DNA of 53,703 nt from Sphaeroforma sirkka (GCA_001586965.3 LUCW03000420.1:60001-113703), one strand, 5' to 3'; shown: positions 28,601 through 42,248, counted from the first letter of the stretch. The notes: a model not told the origin generated them from the sequence alone. Numbers and translations are program-made.

Positions 28601-31600
28601 ACTGCAACTAACACACAGCTTATTATAAGTATCACAAATATTAATGGACACTATAGTCATTAACAATCAGCATATTATGAATATCACTAATATCAAAGGA
28701 CGCTATAACCAACACTCAGCATATTATGAATATCACTAAAATAAATGGACACTAGTCATTAACAATCAACTTAAAATGAATATCACTAATATCAAAGGAC
28801 ACTGCAACTAACACACAGCTTATTATGAGTATCACAAATATTAATGGACACTAGTCATTAACAATCAGCTCAAAATGAATATCACTAATAGCAAAGGACG
28901 CTATAACCAACACTCAGCATATAATGAATATCACTAAAATAAATGGACACTAGTCATTAACAATCAACTTAAAATGAATATCACTAATATCAAAGGACAC
29001 TGCAACTAACACTCAGCCTATTATGAGTATCACAAATATTAATGGACACTAGTCATTAACAATCAGCTCAAAATGAATATCACTAATATCAAAGGACGCT
29101 ATAACCAACACTCAGTATATTATGAATATCACTAATACCAAAGGACACTGTCATTAACAATCAGCTTATTATGAATATCACTATAACCAACACTCAGCAT
29201 ATTATGAATATCACTAATATCAAAGGACACTGTCACTAACAATCAGCTTATTATGAATATCACTAATATCAAAGGACGCTGCAACTAACACTCAGCTTGA
29301 TATGAGTATCACAAATATCAATGGACACTGCAACTAACACTCAGCTTATTATGAGTATCACAAATATCAAAGGACACTGTAACCAACATTCAGCTTAATA
29401 TGAATACCACTAATATCAAAGGACACTGCAACTAACACTCAGCTTATTATGAGTATCACAAATATCAATGGACACTGTAACCAACATTCAGCTTAATATG
29501 AATACCACTAATATCAAAGGACACTGCAACTAACACTCAGCTTATTATGAGTATCACAAATATCAATGGACACTGTCAGTAACAATCAGCTCAAAATGAA
29601 TATCACTAATATCAAAGGACGCTGTAACCAACACTCAGCATATTATGAATACCACTAATATCAAGTAGCACTGACATTAACAATCAGCATAATATGAATA
29701 TCACTAATATCAAAGGACGCTGTAACCAACACTCGCATATTATGGATATCACTAATATCAAAGGACGCTGTAACCAACACTCAGCATAATATGAATACCA
29801 CTAATATCAAGTAGCACTGGCATTAACACTCAGCTTAATATGAGTATCAGAAATATCAATGGACGCTGTCATTAACAATCAGCATATTATGAATATCACT
29901 AATATCAAGGGACGCTGTAACCAACATTCAGCTTGATATGAGTATCACAAATATCAATGGACACTGCAACTAACACTCAGCTTATTATGAGTATCACAAA
30001 TATCAAAGGACACTGTAACCAACATTCAGCTTAATATGAATACCACTAATATCAAAGGACACTGCAACTAACACTCAGCTTATTATGAGTATCACAAATA
30101 TCAATGGACACTGTAACCAACATTCAGCTTAATATGAATACCACTAATATCAAAGGACACTGCAACTAACACTCAGCTTATTATGAGTATCACAAATATC
30201 AATGGACACTGTCAGTAACAATCAGCTCAAAATGAATATCACTAATATCAAAGGACGCTGTAACCAACACTCAGCATATTATGAATACCACTAATATCAA
30301 GTAGCACTGACATTAACACTCAGCTTGATATGAATATCACTAATATCAAAGGACACTGCCATATACACTCAGCTTATTATAATATCACTAATATCAAGTA
30401 GCACTGACATTAACACTCAGCTTATGGTGAATATCACTAATATTATAGGGCACTGTCTGGAACACTCCGGTTGAATAAGTGGACCTGCTCGCTCACATTT
30501 AATGGAGTGCACAAGTATATAAAAACTTCACTGCAAAGACGCAATATGTCCCTGGCTTGCTATGTCGACACTAACATGCCCGTGGTACGGGATATGCATT
30601 TGCCCTAAACGACCTATCAGTCACACACATTGGGATATGTTTTTGTATATAAGAGCAGCGGGATGCCATAGGCTAAGCACCCACTCCACTCCAAAGGGAG
30701 CATTAATAGACACTGGGGCAAACTGCGAACTCAAAGCTTAATGACGGACGATACGGTGACAAAAGAGATCAGATATCGGGCCATACAGTATAGAAAGTAC
30801 GGATGACTCTAACGCGGTTCGAATCATACTTCGCATAACAATACCTACTAAAAAGGATAGAATTAACCACGAAATACAGAATGGTTTCTAGTGATCCCAT
30901 CACACTAGTCCACTCGAGGGTACTGTTACAGACCAGAGCCCAACACACACACAAGTGCAACGAGATGGTACGGAGAACGTGCGATGCGACGAAGGACTGT
31001 GTGTGGTATAGCTTTCACGCAGCTGTTATTCTTCTACATCAACGAGATAGGACGATGAGCTATATCCCTCATCGGCCTCAAGCCCATGCGTGTAAGATAT
31101 ACGAGTGCGTTTACAGTCCACATCGACAAACCCTGGCGAACAAACTCCACTCACACCCAGTCGATATACACCAGTTTTATACTGATGCAAGAACTATGGT
31201 TCATCTCCCTCCACCCCCACCCTTACACAGCAAACTATACTCTAGCCCTCACTGGATTCTCAGAAAGAAAATGGACAGCCTCAGCACTTAAAAACATGCG
31301 AGTGAATGTGGTTGGAATAAAGTTGTGAATACACCTCACACCAACAAGTACAACAAGATCTCACCATGTTACACACACTCTACACCTCCGCTCAATGCAT
31401 TAGAAACCATACTATCGCATCATACTACGCACAAGCTAACGCATATACTATATGGAATAGTACATACCATCCTCTTCGGCATACTTGAAAACACGCGAGG
31501 CGATAGACCAATCGCACTGCTGATTCGTGAGCAACTTAATGTGCTCAGCGGACATCCGCATGAGCATCTGCACATAGTCCCGTCTGGAAACCCCGCTCAC

Positions 31601-31672
31601 TTCCATCAGCGATGAATTGGACCCAAATCCCAAGGAAGTCTGGGATGGATACCGACTGCGCTGTACTGGCAT
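19173..31672 (-). CDS. RSPRY1: RSPRY1-like SPRY/RING E3 ubiquitin ligase, 8 exons
   Basis: Exons in transcript order: 31672-31468, 27891-27727, 26022-25897, 24093-23615, 23396-23093, 21432-21239, 20454-20005, 19475-19173. The CDS is 2226 nt (741 aa plus stop), and every junction keeps frame with GT-AG ends (phases 1,1,1,0,1,0,0). An in-frame TAA lies 9 nt upstream of the chosen ATG. Residues about 40-165 match the helical N-terminal region of animal RSPRY1 ([29 protein letters not shown]). Residues 390-426 end in [12 protein letters not shown], and the SPRY domain is at about 440-625 ([40 protein letters not shown]). A C3HC4 RING lies at 687-722 (CQICFEKEA...[10 protein letters not shown]...CPMC). 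RING proteins pass ubiquitin from an E2 to substrate, and SPRY usually binds the partner. It is longer than human RSPRY1 (576 aa), mainly through a low-complexity insert from exon 4. Orthology is inferred from domain order and aligned motifs. Confidence 0.9.
19710..20000. repeat. Degenerate AT-rich repeat in intron 7 of the RSPRY1-like gene
   Basis: AT-rich sequence punctuated by recurring CCCCA(T/G/C)TAG-like words at about 19,760, 19,842 and 19,899. One copy reads, on the minus strand, GGGGCTGTAAATTGTATATT. It resembles the true exon 7 donor context GGCTGGCTGTAAGTTATGTTG just beside it. Confidence 0.5.
20846..20965. repeat. Short minisatellite in intron 6
   Basis: About seven copies of a 16-18-bp unit of the form ATAGCATGTATATAACATG, with small length differences. 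Confidence 0.85.
21432..21458. repeat. CA/TG microsatellite acting as polypyrimidine tract of exon 6
   Basis: On the minus strand a (CA)n run ends directly in the CAG acceptor of exon 6. The acceptor has no ordinary T-rich tract next to it, so the dinucleotide repeat itself occupies that position. Confidence 0.7.
21540..22085. repeat. 64-bp minisatellite in intron 5
   Basis: About eight to nine copies of a 64-bp unit containing ATTCACCCAAACTTGACGTA, GTCATATACGTTC and TATAGAGACAGGGGTAT. Successive anchors at 21,741, 21,805 and 21,869 confirm the 64-bp period. Confidence 0.92.
22425..22795. repeat. Second minisatellite in intron 5, CA-rich
   Basis: Repeats built from CACGGACAAAGGCCTCA(C)AGACATGTGAC or CAAGACATATGACACAAAC, AAGAACCAAT(A/T), and long CA runs. 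Short units (about 50 bp) lie on the left, and longer CA-bearing units (about 100 bp) on the right. Confidence 0.88.
23417..23440. repeat. Telomere-like TTTAGGG repeat in intron 4
   Basis: AAGGGTTTAGGGTTTAGGGT lies about 20 bp from the acceptor of exon 5 of the RSPRY1-like gene. Similar TTTTAGGG words occur in other introns of this window. Confidence 0.7.
23615..24093 (-). CDS. RSPRY1: RSPRY1-like exon 4: lineage-specific low-complexity insert
   Basis: This 479-nt exon (codons about 166-325) starts [17 protein letters not shown], fitting the helical region. It then becomes a Ser/Pro/Gly/Asn-rich stretch that includes a tandem [14 protein letters not shown] copy and [12 protein letters not shown], and ends with a Ser/Thr-rich tail (SLSNMSSPS). 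It is joined to exon 3 through G|GT (Gly) and to exon 5 at phase 0. I know of no equivalent segment in animal RSPRY1, so I treat it as an expanded disordered linker between the helical region and the SPRY domain. Confidence 0.8.
24100..24765. repeat. 64-68-bp minisatellite in intron 3
   Basis: About nine to ten copies of a unit containing ACGCGTGAGATATGG, TTTAGCCCAGACTTGAA and GAGGGTAAGGGGCAGG, followed by a TATAAAAA box. The array starts within a few bases of the exon 4 acceptor (24,094). On the minus strand each unit carries CTGCCCCTTACCCTCA, a relative of the true acceptor tract CGCCCCTTGTCCTCAG. Confidence 0.92.
24945..25705. repeat. TA/TACA microsatellites in intron 3
   Basis: TA tracts at about 24,948-24,992, 25,450-25,530 and 25,620-25,690, separated by TACATA, CACACA and TTTATGTATATG stretches. 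Frames here are Tyr-Ile or His-Thr repeats and not genes. Confidence 0.95.
26015..26345. repeat. Acceptor-containing tandem repeat (intron 2, exon 3 side)
   Basis: Three clear copies and one eroded copy of a 92-97-bp unit, anchored at CAGGATTTCTATTTTTAGAT (26,015, 26,107, 26,202; eroded 26,299). On the minus strand each full copy has the polypyrimidine tract, the TAAAAATAG acceptor and the first ~25-30 nt of exon 3 (AAATCCTGGGTGGTCTGC). Only the gene-most copy continues into the true exon. Confidence 0.92.
27203..27230. repeat. Telomere-like TTTTAGGG repeat in intron 2
   Basis: Three tandem copies of the octamer TTTTAGGG. A related (CCTAAA)n run lies at about 26,432-26,449 in the same intron. 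Confidence 0.75.
27540..27740. repeat. Donor-containing 81-bp tandem repeat (intron 2, exon 2 side)
   Basis: CATACCAGCCTCCATGCGC recurs at 27,560, 27,641 and 27,722, exactly 81 bp apart. On the minus strand this is the last ~14 nt of exon 2 plus the donor (GCGCATGGAGGCTG|GTATGTG). The copy at 27,722 is the true junction and the other two are near-perfect copies inside the intron. Confidence 0.95.
27895..28150. repeat. 83-bp tandem repeat next to exon 2 acceptor (intron 1)
   Basis: About three copies, anchored at AAGCTTGGGTGTATAG (27,958, 28,041, 28,124; period 83). On the minus strand the units share CTGTCCTCTCAT(T/G)GAC with the polypyrimidine tract of the exon 2 acceptor, about 15 nt from the AG. 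Confidence 0.9.
28555..30470. repeat. 49-bp minisatellite with 636-bp higher-order repeat (intron 1)
   Basis: About 38 copies of a 49-bp unit with the phrases ATATCAAAGGACACTG, TAACACTCAGCTTATTATGA and GTATCACAA. Variants occur in ordered patterns. The block starting CTTGATATGAGTATCACAA at 29,296 is repeated from 29,932 with nearly the same succession of variants for almost 400 bp, an offset of 636 bp or 13 units. Confidence 0.93.
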
Positions 31673-33894
31673 GATGTCGTATTATACGGACTATCCACTA
31701 TAGATATGCTACCGTTGTGAAGCCATTTATATTCTCCGTGGCTGAGATCTTGTATATGCCGAGGCACATACACACACGTTGTGGGAATGCCTACACTGTA
31801 CCGTTTAGATGCAGATTCTTAGAATTTACGCTAGTCTACCACATATAAGTCTACGGTGCTTGATGTCCAAATACCCATTAACGACCGAACGTAGTCTAAG
31901 CACACCATGCACAGGCGCTTCCAGTTCGAGACACGATTCAATTCCAATACAACCAATAGCTAGTTGTAGTGTGGATTATGAACAATGTGAATACAATGTG
32001 TGTACTGTATAACGACAACGGGTCAAGATGTAGGATCCCCCTTCAGTGGTGACTGCGCTAAGCTATGAATGGGTGAACAATCCAAGCACTACATATGTGA
32101 GCGAGTTTGCTGCGTTTTCATGGTATGTACAGCCACAAGTCTACAAATTACTTTTGCTACTTCCACAATTCCAAATATTGAATAAACTTGTTTTGAAAAA
32201 AACTTAAGTGCGACTGTATTTACATATTTATTTATTAAACACTAAAACTGAAATAAAAAACGAAAGCAACGTAAAAGTCAAAAAGAACAAATCGAAGAGC
32301 GAAACTTTTTTTTATAAAATATAAATACTTCGTACTGGGCATCTCAGGACTCAGGCCTCAGGGGTTTTTTAAATATGGGTCGTTTATTTTATTTGGGTGT
32401 TAAAATACCTTTTTTTAACAGAGCCTAAAATAATGACCTGACCCGGTTAAAGTAAGCACATTTCGGCGTTTCGCTATGCAGTTGCAGAAACATCATTACC
32501 CCGACATGACGCCTGACAGACATGACCGGTAGACACTTGATGTTTTATAATACAGTCGTATGCTTGTTTTTAAAGTACGAAATACGTCATGTCATTTCAC
32601 CGATATATAGTTTGCAAAGGAGAACAGCCTTTTTTTGTAAAAACAAAACTGTTAAATCAGGGCTCCATGACACTGTTGGCGACGTATGGCGGTCGACACT
32701 CGGGACGGCAGTCGGTAGTTCAGCACTCGGCGCTGTCGGCAGTGGTGGCCTGCCTGGGTTCAAACTTCAGGCCCAGGGTTTTGAGCTTTTGGGAACTATT
32801 TATCGGTTGTTGGCAAGCCATAAAAATAATAAAAAACATTGCCTCCTGACCTCCTCTAACTTATTCTGAATATGGAGAGAGCAAAGAGAGAGAGAAAACC
32901 AAAAAAACGAATATAGAAATATGCCGTTTGGTGCTCACTGCTCTATCTTCCAGCAGGAGTATAGTTCTCCAGGACCCAGAGTCCCAGAGTCTCAGAGTGT
33001 CTGACTAATGTCTACTCGATTGTGTTTGTCTTTTAAAAGAAAAAAAAGTAGTGTTGTTGGTATTTTAACTATGCTCTTTTAATATTAAAAAAATACATTT
33101 TTTTGGGTCCAGAACAGGTATAAAATTTAGGGCATGTGATCAGAATTCAGATCATGATGGGATAAATAGCAGTTGACTCAACTTGACACTCATGAGTCAC
33201 ACAGACAGGCCACAAAGTCAGGGTCCCAGGGATGTCCTGATGAGTCTGAAGTCTGAACTCTGACCTCTATAAGGCTCTATGTATCAGTATGAGAACAAAA
33301 TTTTATAATTATAAAGAAGTAAAAGCAAACCCCCCGCAAAAACTTGCGTTTGTATGAAAAATGATTCAGAACCCAAAAAATAAATTAAAAATAAAGCCAT
33401 TTAAAGTTTTGAAAAAAAAATTCCGAGAATAAGGGACAGATGCCTAATAAATTTATATAATAATACTGTACAGACTAAATACAGAGCCTTGGCCTTTTTA
33501 TAAAAATAGTGTTCAGACCCAGGGCCAGTATTATTCGTTTTATATTTTCAAAATAGATTTCTCGTTGTGGGCTCCGCCGTGTGTTGACTCACTGGACTGT
33601 AGTGTTGGAGTCATCAGCATTCAGCAACGGTGAACGGTAAAAACAAATGGAGACCATTTCGAGTTCTGTCATACTGCCCTACTCCAGTACTTACTACTGT
33701 TGAATCACTCTGCTCTTCTTGTGTGTGAATAATCCTTCATAAAATAGCCCAATAGCTGAGCCAAATGCTAACGCAATGTTTCATTGGTTCTTAGAAACAA
33801 TCCATCATTTGTCGAGCCGACTTCGCGTGCACAAGAGTTCAAATCTTCACGACTCACATCGAAGTCTCTCAACGTAGCACATACAAACGGTATA
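31673..33894. other. Intergenic region upstream of the RSPRY1-like gene
   Basis: Likely holds the promoter and 5' untranslated region of the RSPRY1-like gene on its left edge, but no core element is identifiable. From about 32,160 the texture changes to A- and T-runs mixed with CAGAGTC/GGACTCAGG words and no minisatellites. Open frames such as 32,522-32,869 show no domain. Confidence 0.5.
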
Positions 33895-34674
33895 GTGGGT
33901 CCTCGCAACTTGTCACGGACCGTTCCTGAAAAAAAAGTTGACATCTACCGAGGGCCAGGAGATTCTTGGCCTATCCGACCATATGATAGGGGGATAACTC
34001 CATCTGATTGGCCAGGGTATCCTTGGCCTATCCGACCATATGATAGGGGGACATGCGCTGACTTTGAGCAGCGATCATTGGGCTTGGGAACCCCTGGATT
34101 ATTATGTACACATCATGTATACAACACAGTCCGAAAAATTGATATGAATTTATGATCACGGTTCTATTGAGCCATATGCACAGGATGTGCCTGACAAATT
34201 GCTAGTATGTATATCATATACTCTCCCTGCTGATTTCACAGCCGCCTTCACCATCGCGAACTTCATGTTTGCAACTGCGTCTCTTATAAGTGACCTTACC
34301 TTACTTATCAGCTCCTTCTTATCAACATCCAACTCTTTGTACTTGCGTTTAGGGGCCTTAGACATGGTGGTAACCGTATGCATAATAACCTGTGTGCTTC
34401 TGATTGAGATAATATACAGCATGTTTTTGAATTTTTCTGATATAAGCAGGATGTTGCTATAAGCCTACTACGGTATGGCCCGAAATATATACAGACGATT
34501 AAAGAGGTGGTGATTGGCATCAAACGGTTTTTAGTGTTTTACTATCAATCAATACATTCTATTATTTATAGCACCAATATACATGTCGCTAAAGGTCGGA
34601 AAAAAAAAACTGACCACTACGAAAATGAAAGTCGGAGTTGACAATTAAAAAGTTGACAAGTTGCGAGGACCCAC
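33895..34674. mobile_element. Small terminal-inverted-repeat element (~780 bp)
   Basis: A 21-bp sequence beginning GTGGGTCCTCGCAACTTG at 33,895-33,915 is found as a perfect reverse complement at 34,654-34,674. Between the arms lie a 57-bp direct duplication (around CCTATCCGACCATATGATAG, at 33,972 and 34,029) and a small minus-strand ORF with a good start context. No target-site duplication is evident outside the arms. It is best read as a non-autonomous or minimal DNA transposon. The family is unknown. Confidence 0.65.
34156..34365 (-). CDS. Small hypothetical protein (69 aa) inside the TIR element
   Basis: Starts at an ATG in the context ACCACCATGTCT, close to the eukaryotic consensus, and ends at TGA 34,156. 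The N-terminus is basic (MSKAPKRKYKELD), followed by a probable amphipathic helical stretch (KKELISKVRSLIRDAVANMK, then FAMVKAAVKSAG). The tail is Ser/Thr-rich. Composition is protein-like and unlike the simple-repeat frames elsewhere. I do not recognise the family. It could be a DNA-binding accessory protein of the element, a host gene fragment captured by it, or a chance frame. Confidence 0.4.
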   Translation of the reverse strand: MSKAPKRKYKELDVDKKELISKVRSLIRDAVANMKFAMVKAAVKSAGRVYDIHTSNLSGTSCAYGSIEP

Positions 34675-34919
34675 GGACGAAAGGTGTGTCGTGGGACTGT
34701 CACTAAAACCTCTGTCCTCTGAGAGGTCCAGTCGACTTCAGAGTAACAGAGTCCTGATTCCGAATGTACACTGTCCACTTCTCAAGTTCTCACTCTCAGT
34801 GACTCAAACTCTCTAGAATATATATTTCTCTCTCAGTCTCATCAGTTTCTCGCTCTCTAGTATGTTGATACTCTGACTTTTAGACTATAAATGACTATTT
34901 GTACAAATAAAAAAATAAA

Positions 34920-35185
34920 TATTTATCTCTCTCTCTGCCCTCTGGCAAACCTAAATTTGTACAAATAAAATAATAAATATTTTTCTCTCTCTCTGCCCTC
35001 TGGCAACCTAAATTTGTACAAATAAAATAATAAATATTTATCTCTCTCTCTGCCCTCTGGCAAACCTAAATTTGTACAAATAAAATAATAAATATTTTTT
35101 CTCTCTCTGCCCTCTGGCAACCTAAATTTGTACAAATAAAATAATAAATATTTATCTCTCTCTCTGCCCTCTGGCAACCTAAATT
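34920..35185. repeat. 57-bp minisatellite, five copies
   Basis: Unit contains TCTCTCTCTGCCCTCTGGCA, then ACCTAAATTTGTACAAATAA and AATAATAAATATTT. GCCCTCTGGC anchors lie at 34,937, 34,995, 35,052, 35,109 and 35,166. Copies are nearly identical. The minus-strand frame is only repeat translation. Confidence 0.95.
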
Positions 35186-37350
35186 TGTGGAAAAAAAAAA
35201 AAGGTTATATGACATATGTACAGTACAGTTTGTTTTTGCAAAATAATTTTATGAAAATAAAATAGTGTATTTCTAAATGTACGAATCACCAATCGACCAC
35301 CGGCCAAGGCACCCCACTCTGCTGGGCCCTAGGCCCTGGGCCCTGGGCCCTGAGCCTGGGGCTGGCCCCAGGGCTGGGGCTGGGGAGGCTCACACGCCGC
35401 CACACGCTAGCCCCGGACCCACACACCTTCAGCAGGTTAAGCCTTAGGGCCCTGAGGGCAGTTGAAACTGCAGGAGTTCAGGCCTTCAGGCTTCAGCCAA
35501 TCAATTTTCAGGGTATTTTCATTTCCGATTGCTGGTTCCTGAGTCCTGACTTCTTGTAAAAATACAATTTTCCGAAGACGAAATTTTGACAAAAACGTTA
35601 AACAAATGATAACTCGATTGTATTTTAAAAATAAATAGGAATGTCCTGATTTATTAAACTGAGAGCTGAGAGTTCTTTTGAATGACGGAACCAGCCGAAC
35701 GGGACGCCTGAAGTCCTGATTCCTGTAAATCCCGAACCACCCTGCTGATAAAAACCCTACTCAAAAAGGCAAAACGAAAATTGCAATTTTGAAGTAATTA
35801 GATTAGGACGATTTATGGCATATCTAAATTCTGAACTGAAACATAGTGCCATAGTGTTTGCAAGACCAAAAGTTAGACTTATTAGGACTGTATATACGAC
35901 ATCCATCACTGTAAAATTATAAACGCCCGAGCCTGTGTCCAAAACCGCATCCGGTCCATTCGCAAAGATAGGGTCGATATTTGTGGGCCCGAGCAAGGAG
36001 ACTTTGCCCCAAGTACCGAACTACTAAGGTTGTACTTTTGGCAAATTCAGGTAGTAGAATACAACGCCTCAGACAAAGTAAAATATGATCGTTTGGTTTG
36101 CACAATTGCACTGTAGTTCAACAAAGTTAAATTTGGGTTTGTCCCGTTCTGTTGTAAATTTCAGGTCCAAAGGATTTTGTCCTGCTCTGTGATTTCATTA
36201 ACCGCAATTTGATTTCTATTTAGAACATAAATTCAAAAAAAAATCAAATCACTCCATCTCGTATACAAATATATGTAGGGTTCAGGCGTTAATAATGGTA
36301 TATTTAGTGACGGGTCGTATAGACAAAGTCCAGCTTTTGTTTTGTTTTTAAACTATCCATTTTTTATTCTTTCTGTTTTTGCCTTTTTTGTTTTTGTCTA
36401 TTTTAAAAAACAAAAGCAAAAACAAAAGCTTAATTGTAAAATACTTTAATATTCACTCTCAAATCAATCTATATGATTGGGTACAGATAGCTTCCGCCTC
36501 TTTTTTTTTTTTTTAGTTTTTCTAATATTTATAAAATAAATTACTGTATATATCTGATTGATAAAGCGTCACAAGAACACGGCTAAAAAAACTGGGCTGT
36601 TTTAGAGTGGGGGGTCTGGCACTCTGGGGAGTGGACTGGGACTGGGACTGGGGAGTCCAACTTGACGCTGGACACATGGACAGTCGGACTAGTATGTAGA
36701 TAACCGCTGGATAGTTGAACAGACTTGAACTGCCTTGTTCTGGTTCAGTGGTTCATTGTTCCTCGAAGACTTGGAAGTATGGGTCAACTCTCGACACTCT
36801 AAATACAACAGCCACATAGTCAACACAACAAAGTATTGTTCTATAAATATCTGTCAATTGGCTTCTCTCTTGTCTAAATTTGCGCACACTTGCAGATATG
36901 TACCTTCATTTGAAAATGACTTCATTGTCTCTCCTCACGCTCTCTAGTAGTAGAGGATTTTAAACGATCTTTGGGAATGACAACTAGAACAGACTTTGAA
37001 ACACAAAAGTCCCGACAGGATTTTCGAACACATTCATTGCGAGTCATTTTAGAACGTAAACAACAGTTGAATAGAATATCATATTGCATGTCCTACGGCC
37101 GTTAGTCCGTTCCGCCATAATTTCTTTCTTCTCTAGTAGAGGGTCATAATTGCATTCGATTTTTAGTATACGTAGGGCGAGACATGTATGTGATTGTGTA
37201 GCAGGGTTATATAGTACCAAATCGCTATATTATAGCCATTGACTGCTACTTCTAATAGGGAGTCCATAACTATAGCGATCAAGCGAGTGACAACAATACT
37301 GCACACATGTGAAAGTTTCCTAAGCTATTTACCAACAAAAAGTCAACTTC
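35186..37350. other. Intergenic region without recognisable gene
   Basis: Contains a GC-rich GGGCCCT/GGGGCTGG cluster at about 35,310-35,390, A/T runs, and a loose foldback at about 36,335-36,430 (AGCTTTTGTTTTGTTTTT against AAAACAAAAGCAAAAACAAAAGCT). Open frames are short and lack domains. Confidence 0.5.
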
Positions 37351-37359
37351 GACTTATTT

Positions 37360-37464
37360 CACGGCCCTCTGGATTAGGCCGATTAGGGTCGCGAGCAGAA
37401 ATCAGGTTTCTTCCAACGACAAATAAATTTAGCATAGACTCTATCCAGAGACCAGAGGGCCGTG
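37360..37464. repeat. Inverted repeat (13-bp arms)
   Basis: CACGGCCCTCTGG at 37,360-37,372 pairs with CCAGAGGGCCGTG at 37,452-37,464, enclosing an 79-nt loop. It could be the remnant of a miniature element. No gene seen. Confidence 0.6.
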
Positions 37465-37789
37465 CGTATTTATCTCTTTTTAAAACGGCCCAGTCAGTCA
37501 GTCACGCCACACTGCACAGTGCAGATTGGAGACAGAACTGCTTACATACTGCACACGGATTCACTGTTTCAAAACACTGTTAGTCTGTACGAGAGAGTAC
37601 ACGAGAGTAACGACTCACGACTGACGAAACTATGTTTTGGCCTTTTGGGTTCAACATTTTTTACAAACCAAAGCAAATCGTTGTTGTAAAAATTAAACCT
37701 CAAAACGGGTGACGAATGTTCGGTACTAAAACTTGAAAAATCTTTCAGTGGCTTTTATGTAAATATTTATTTTTGAGAAGACGTATGCC

Positions 37790-38880
<1,091 letters not shown>

Positions 38881-38884
38881 AAGA

Positions 38885-39575
38885 AAAAGAAAATATGTGA
38901 ATATGTGGGTTTGTAATTTATTGAATTTTGTTGTCGGCTCCGTTCACATGAGAAAAGAAGGAATGCCCGATTTGGATATTGTCGTAAACAAACCAACATT
39001 GTCGGAAATTAACAAGTGAATACATTCGGCAGATATGTTCGTAACCTTTTTAAATAAAAACAGTCTAAAACAATACTTGATTATGTTGTTTATTTATATT
39101 TTTTTAAATATTAAAATATTATATAAATACACCCTATCAAATATAAAAGCTCGCTTCCACTGAGAATTATCAATGAACACCACAGACACCTCAGCCAAAG
39201 CCAGGTAGCCGCTACTTTGCATAATATAATCATTGGAAAGGTAACGACTGTAGTGCATCTGCAGCAGGATATACGGTGAGTTGAAGTCTCGAAGAACGCG
39301 CACTGTTTCATCGCAAACTAAGACAAGTCACTCAGTACAGCTACGAGTCGGGATCAGTCTTTAGTACTCTGGACCTTTGAATTCAGCGCCATCATGAGAA
39401 AAGTGTAAGTTATAGTTGCGTGTGAATCATTGATCGTATTACCCGTGCGTGCTGTTAGGACCAGCTTGGCCGTTTTGAGTGCGAGGTTATGATTTTTTTC
39501 ATAGTGCATGTCTGATGCGTCTGTTTTCGAAATAGTGCCATCCTGATCGCGCTTAAGTGTGTTTGCAAGGCCATT
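38885..39575. other. Intergenic region without recognisable gene
   Basis: AT-rich, with short domain-free open frames on both strands. An ATGAGAAAAGT|GTAAGT start-donor look-alike at about 39,392 is noted but has no supporting downstream exon. Confidence 0.45.
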
Positions 39576-39576
39576 G

Positions 39577-40200
39577 TCCTCAAATTTAGCAGTGCTTTAC
39601 TACTTGTGTATTGGTACGAGTTGCGAATTGGAGTTCACAATCCGGCGACGGCATCAAATCTTGTATCGGAGCTTATCCACTCTCGCCCTAAGTTACACAG
39701 CAAGAATCCGATCGTTAATTCGTGTATTTCAGGATATCGGGGCCCTGCAAACGTAGAAGTGAAGCACCTAGGATAATATTTGTTACGCAAACTATTTCAA
39801 AATATAACCATATAACGGTTCCTGGTCGGCGACCGTGTATGATTGCGTACTGTATATGTATTAGTACGTTTTATGGGATACATGCATAACTCAAGTACCA
39901 AATTTAACAGTGATCTAATACTTGCGTATTGGTGTGAGTTGCGAATTGGAATACACAATCCGGCGAAGGCATTAATTATTGCATCGGAGCTGATCCACTC
40001 TCTGCCTTACACAGCAAGAAACTGGTCATTAATTCGTGTAATTCAGGATATCGGGGTCAAGCAGTCTTGGATAATATTGGTCATGCATACTATTTCAAAA
40101 ATTTAAGAGCATATAGCGGTTCCTGGCGGACGATCGTGTATTGTTTATGTACTATTAAGTTTTTTGTGATACATGCATAGCTCAAGTACATTATATGGAT
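39577..40200. repeat. 318-bp tandem duplication
   Basis: Two adjacent copies with an offset of 318 bp (GAGTTGCGAATTGGA at 39,618 and 39,936). They share CACAATCCGGCGA(C/A)GGCAT, ACACAGCAAGAA, CAGGATATCGGGG and GATACATGCATA(A/G)CTCAAGTAC. Identity is roughly 80 percent with small indels. Each copy has an open frame, but the frames do not correspond, so conserved coding is unlikely. Confidence 0.9.
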
Positions 40201-40352
40201 CAGTGTAAATCTGGTAGAAGTTGTTTGAACGTCATTAAGTACAAATTTGGTTGTTCCTTATGCTATTCTCTAATCTTATATCTACGCACACAGACGCAAG
40301 CACAAGAGATACTTGAACCCGCCCCATATCTATATACCATATCATATCAACG

Positions 40353-42247
<1,895 letters not shown>

Positions 42248-42248
42248 T

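Noticed and set aside
30881..31615. Plus-strand frames opposite intron 1 and exon 1 of the RSPRY1-like gene
   Set aside because: No domain. The right-hand part is antisense to the conserved first exon.
32522..32869. 115-codon plus-strand frame in the intergenic zone
   Set aside because: Composition and length are within chance for this DNA, with no motif and no splice context.
37239..37583. 114-codon plus-strand frame in the intergenic zone
   Set aside because: It runs through the 13-bp inverted repeat and shows no domain.
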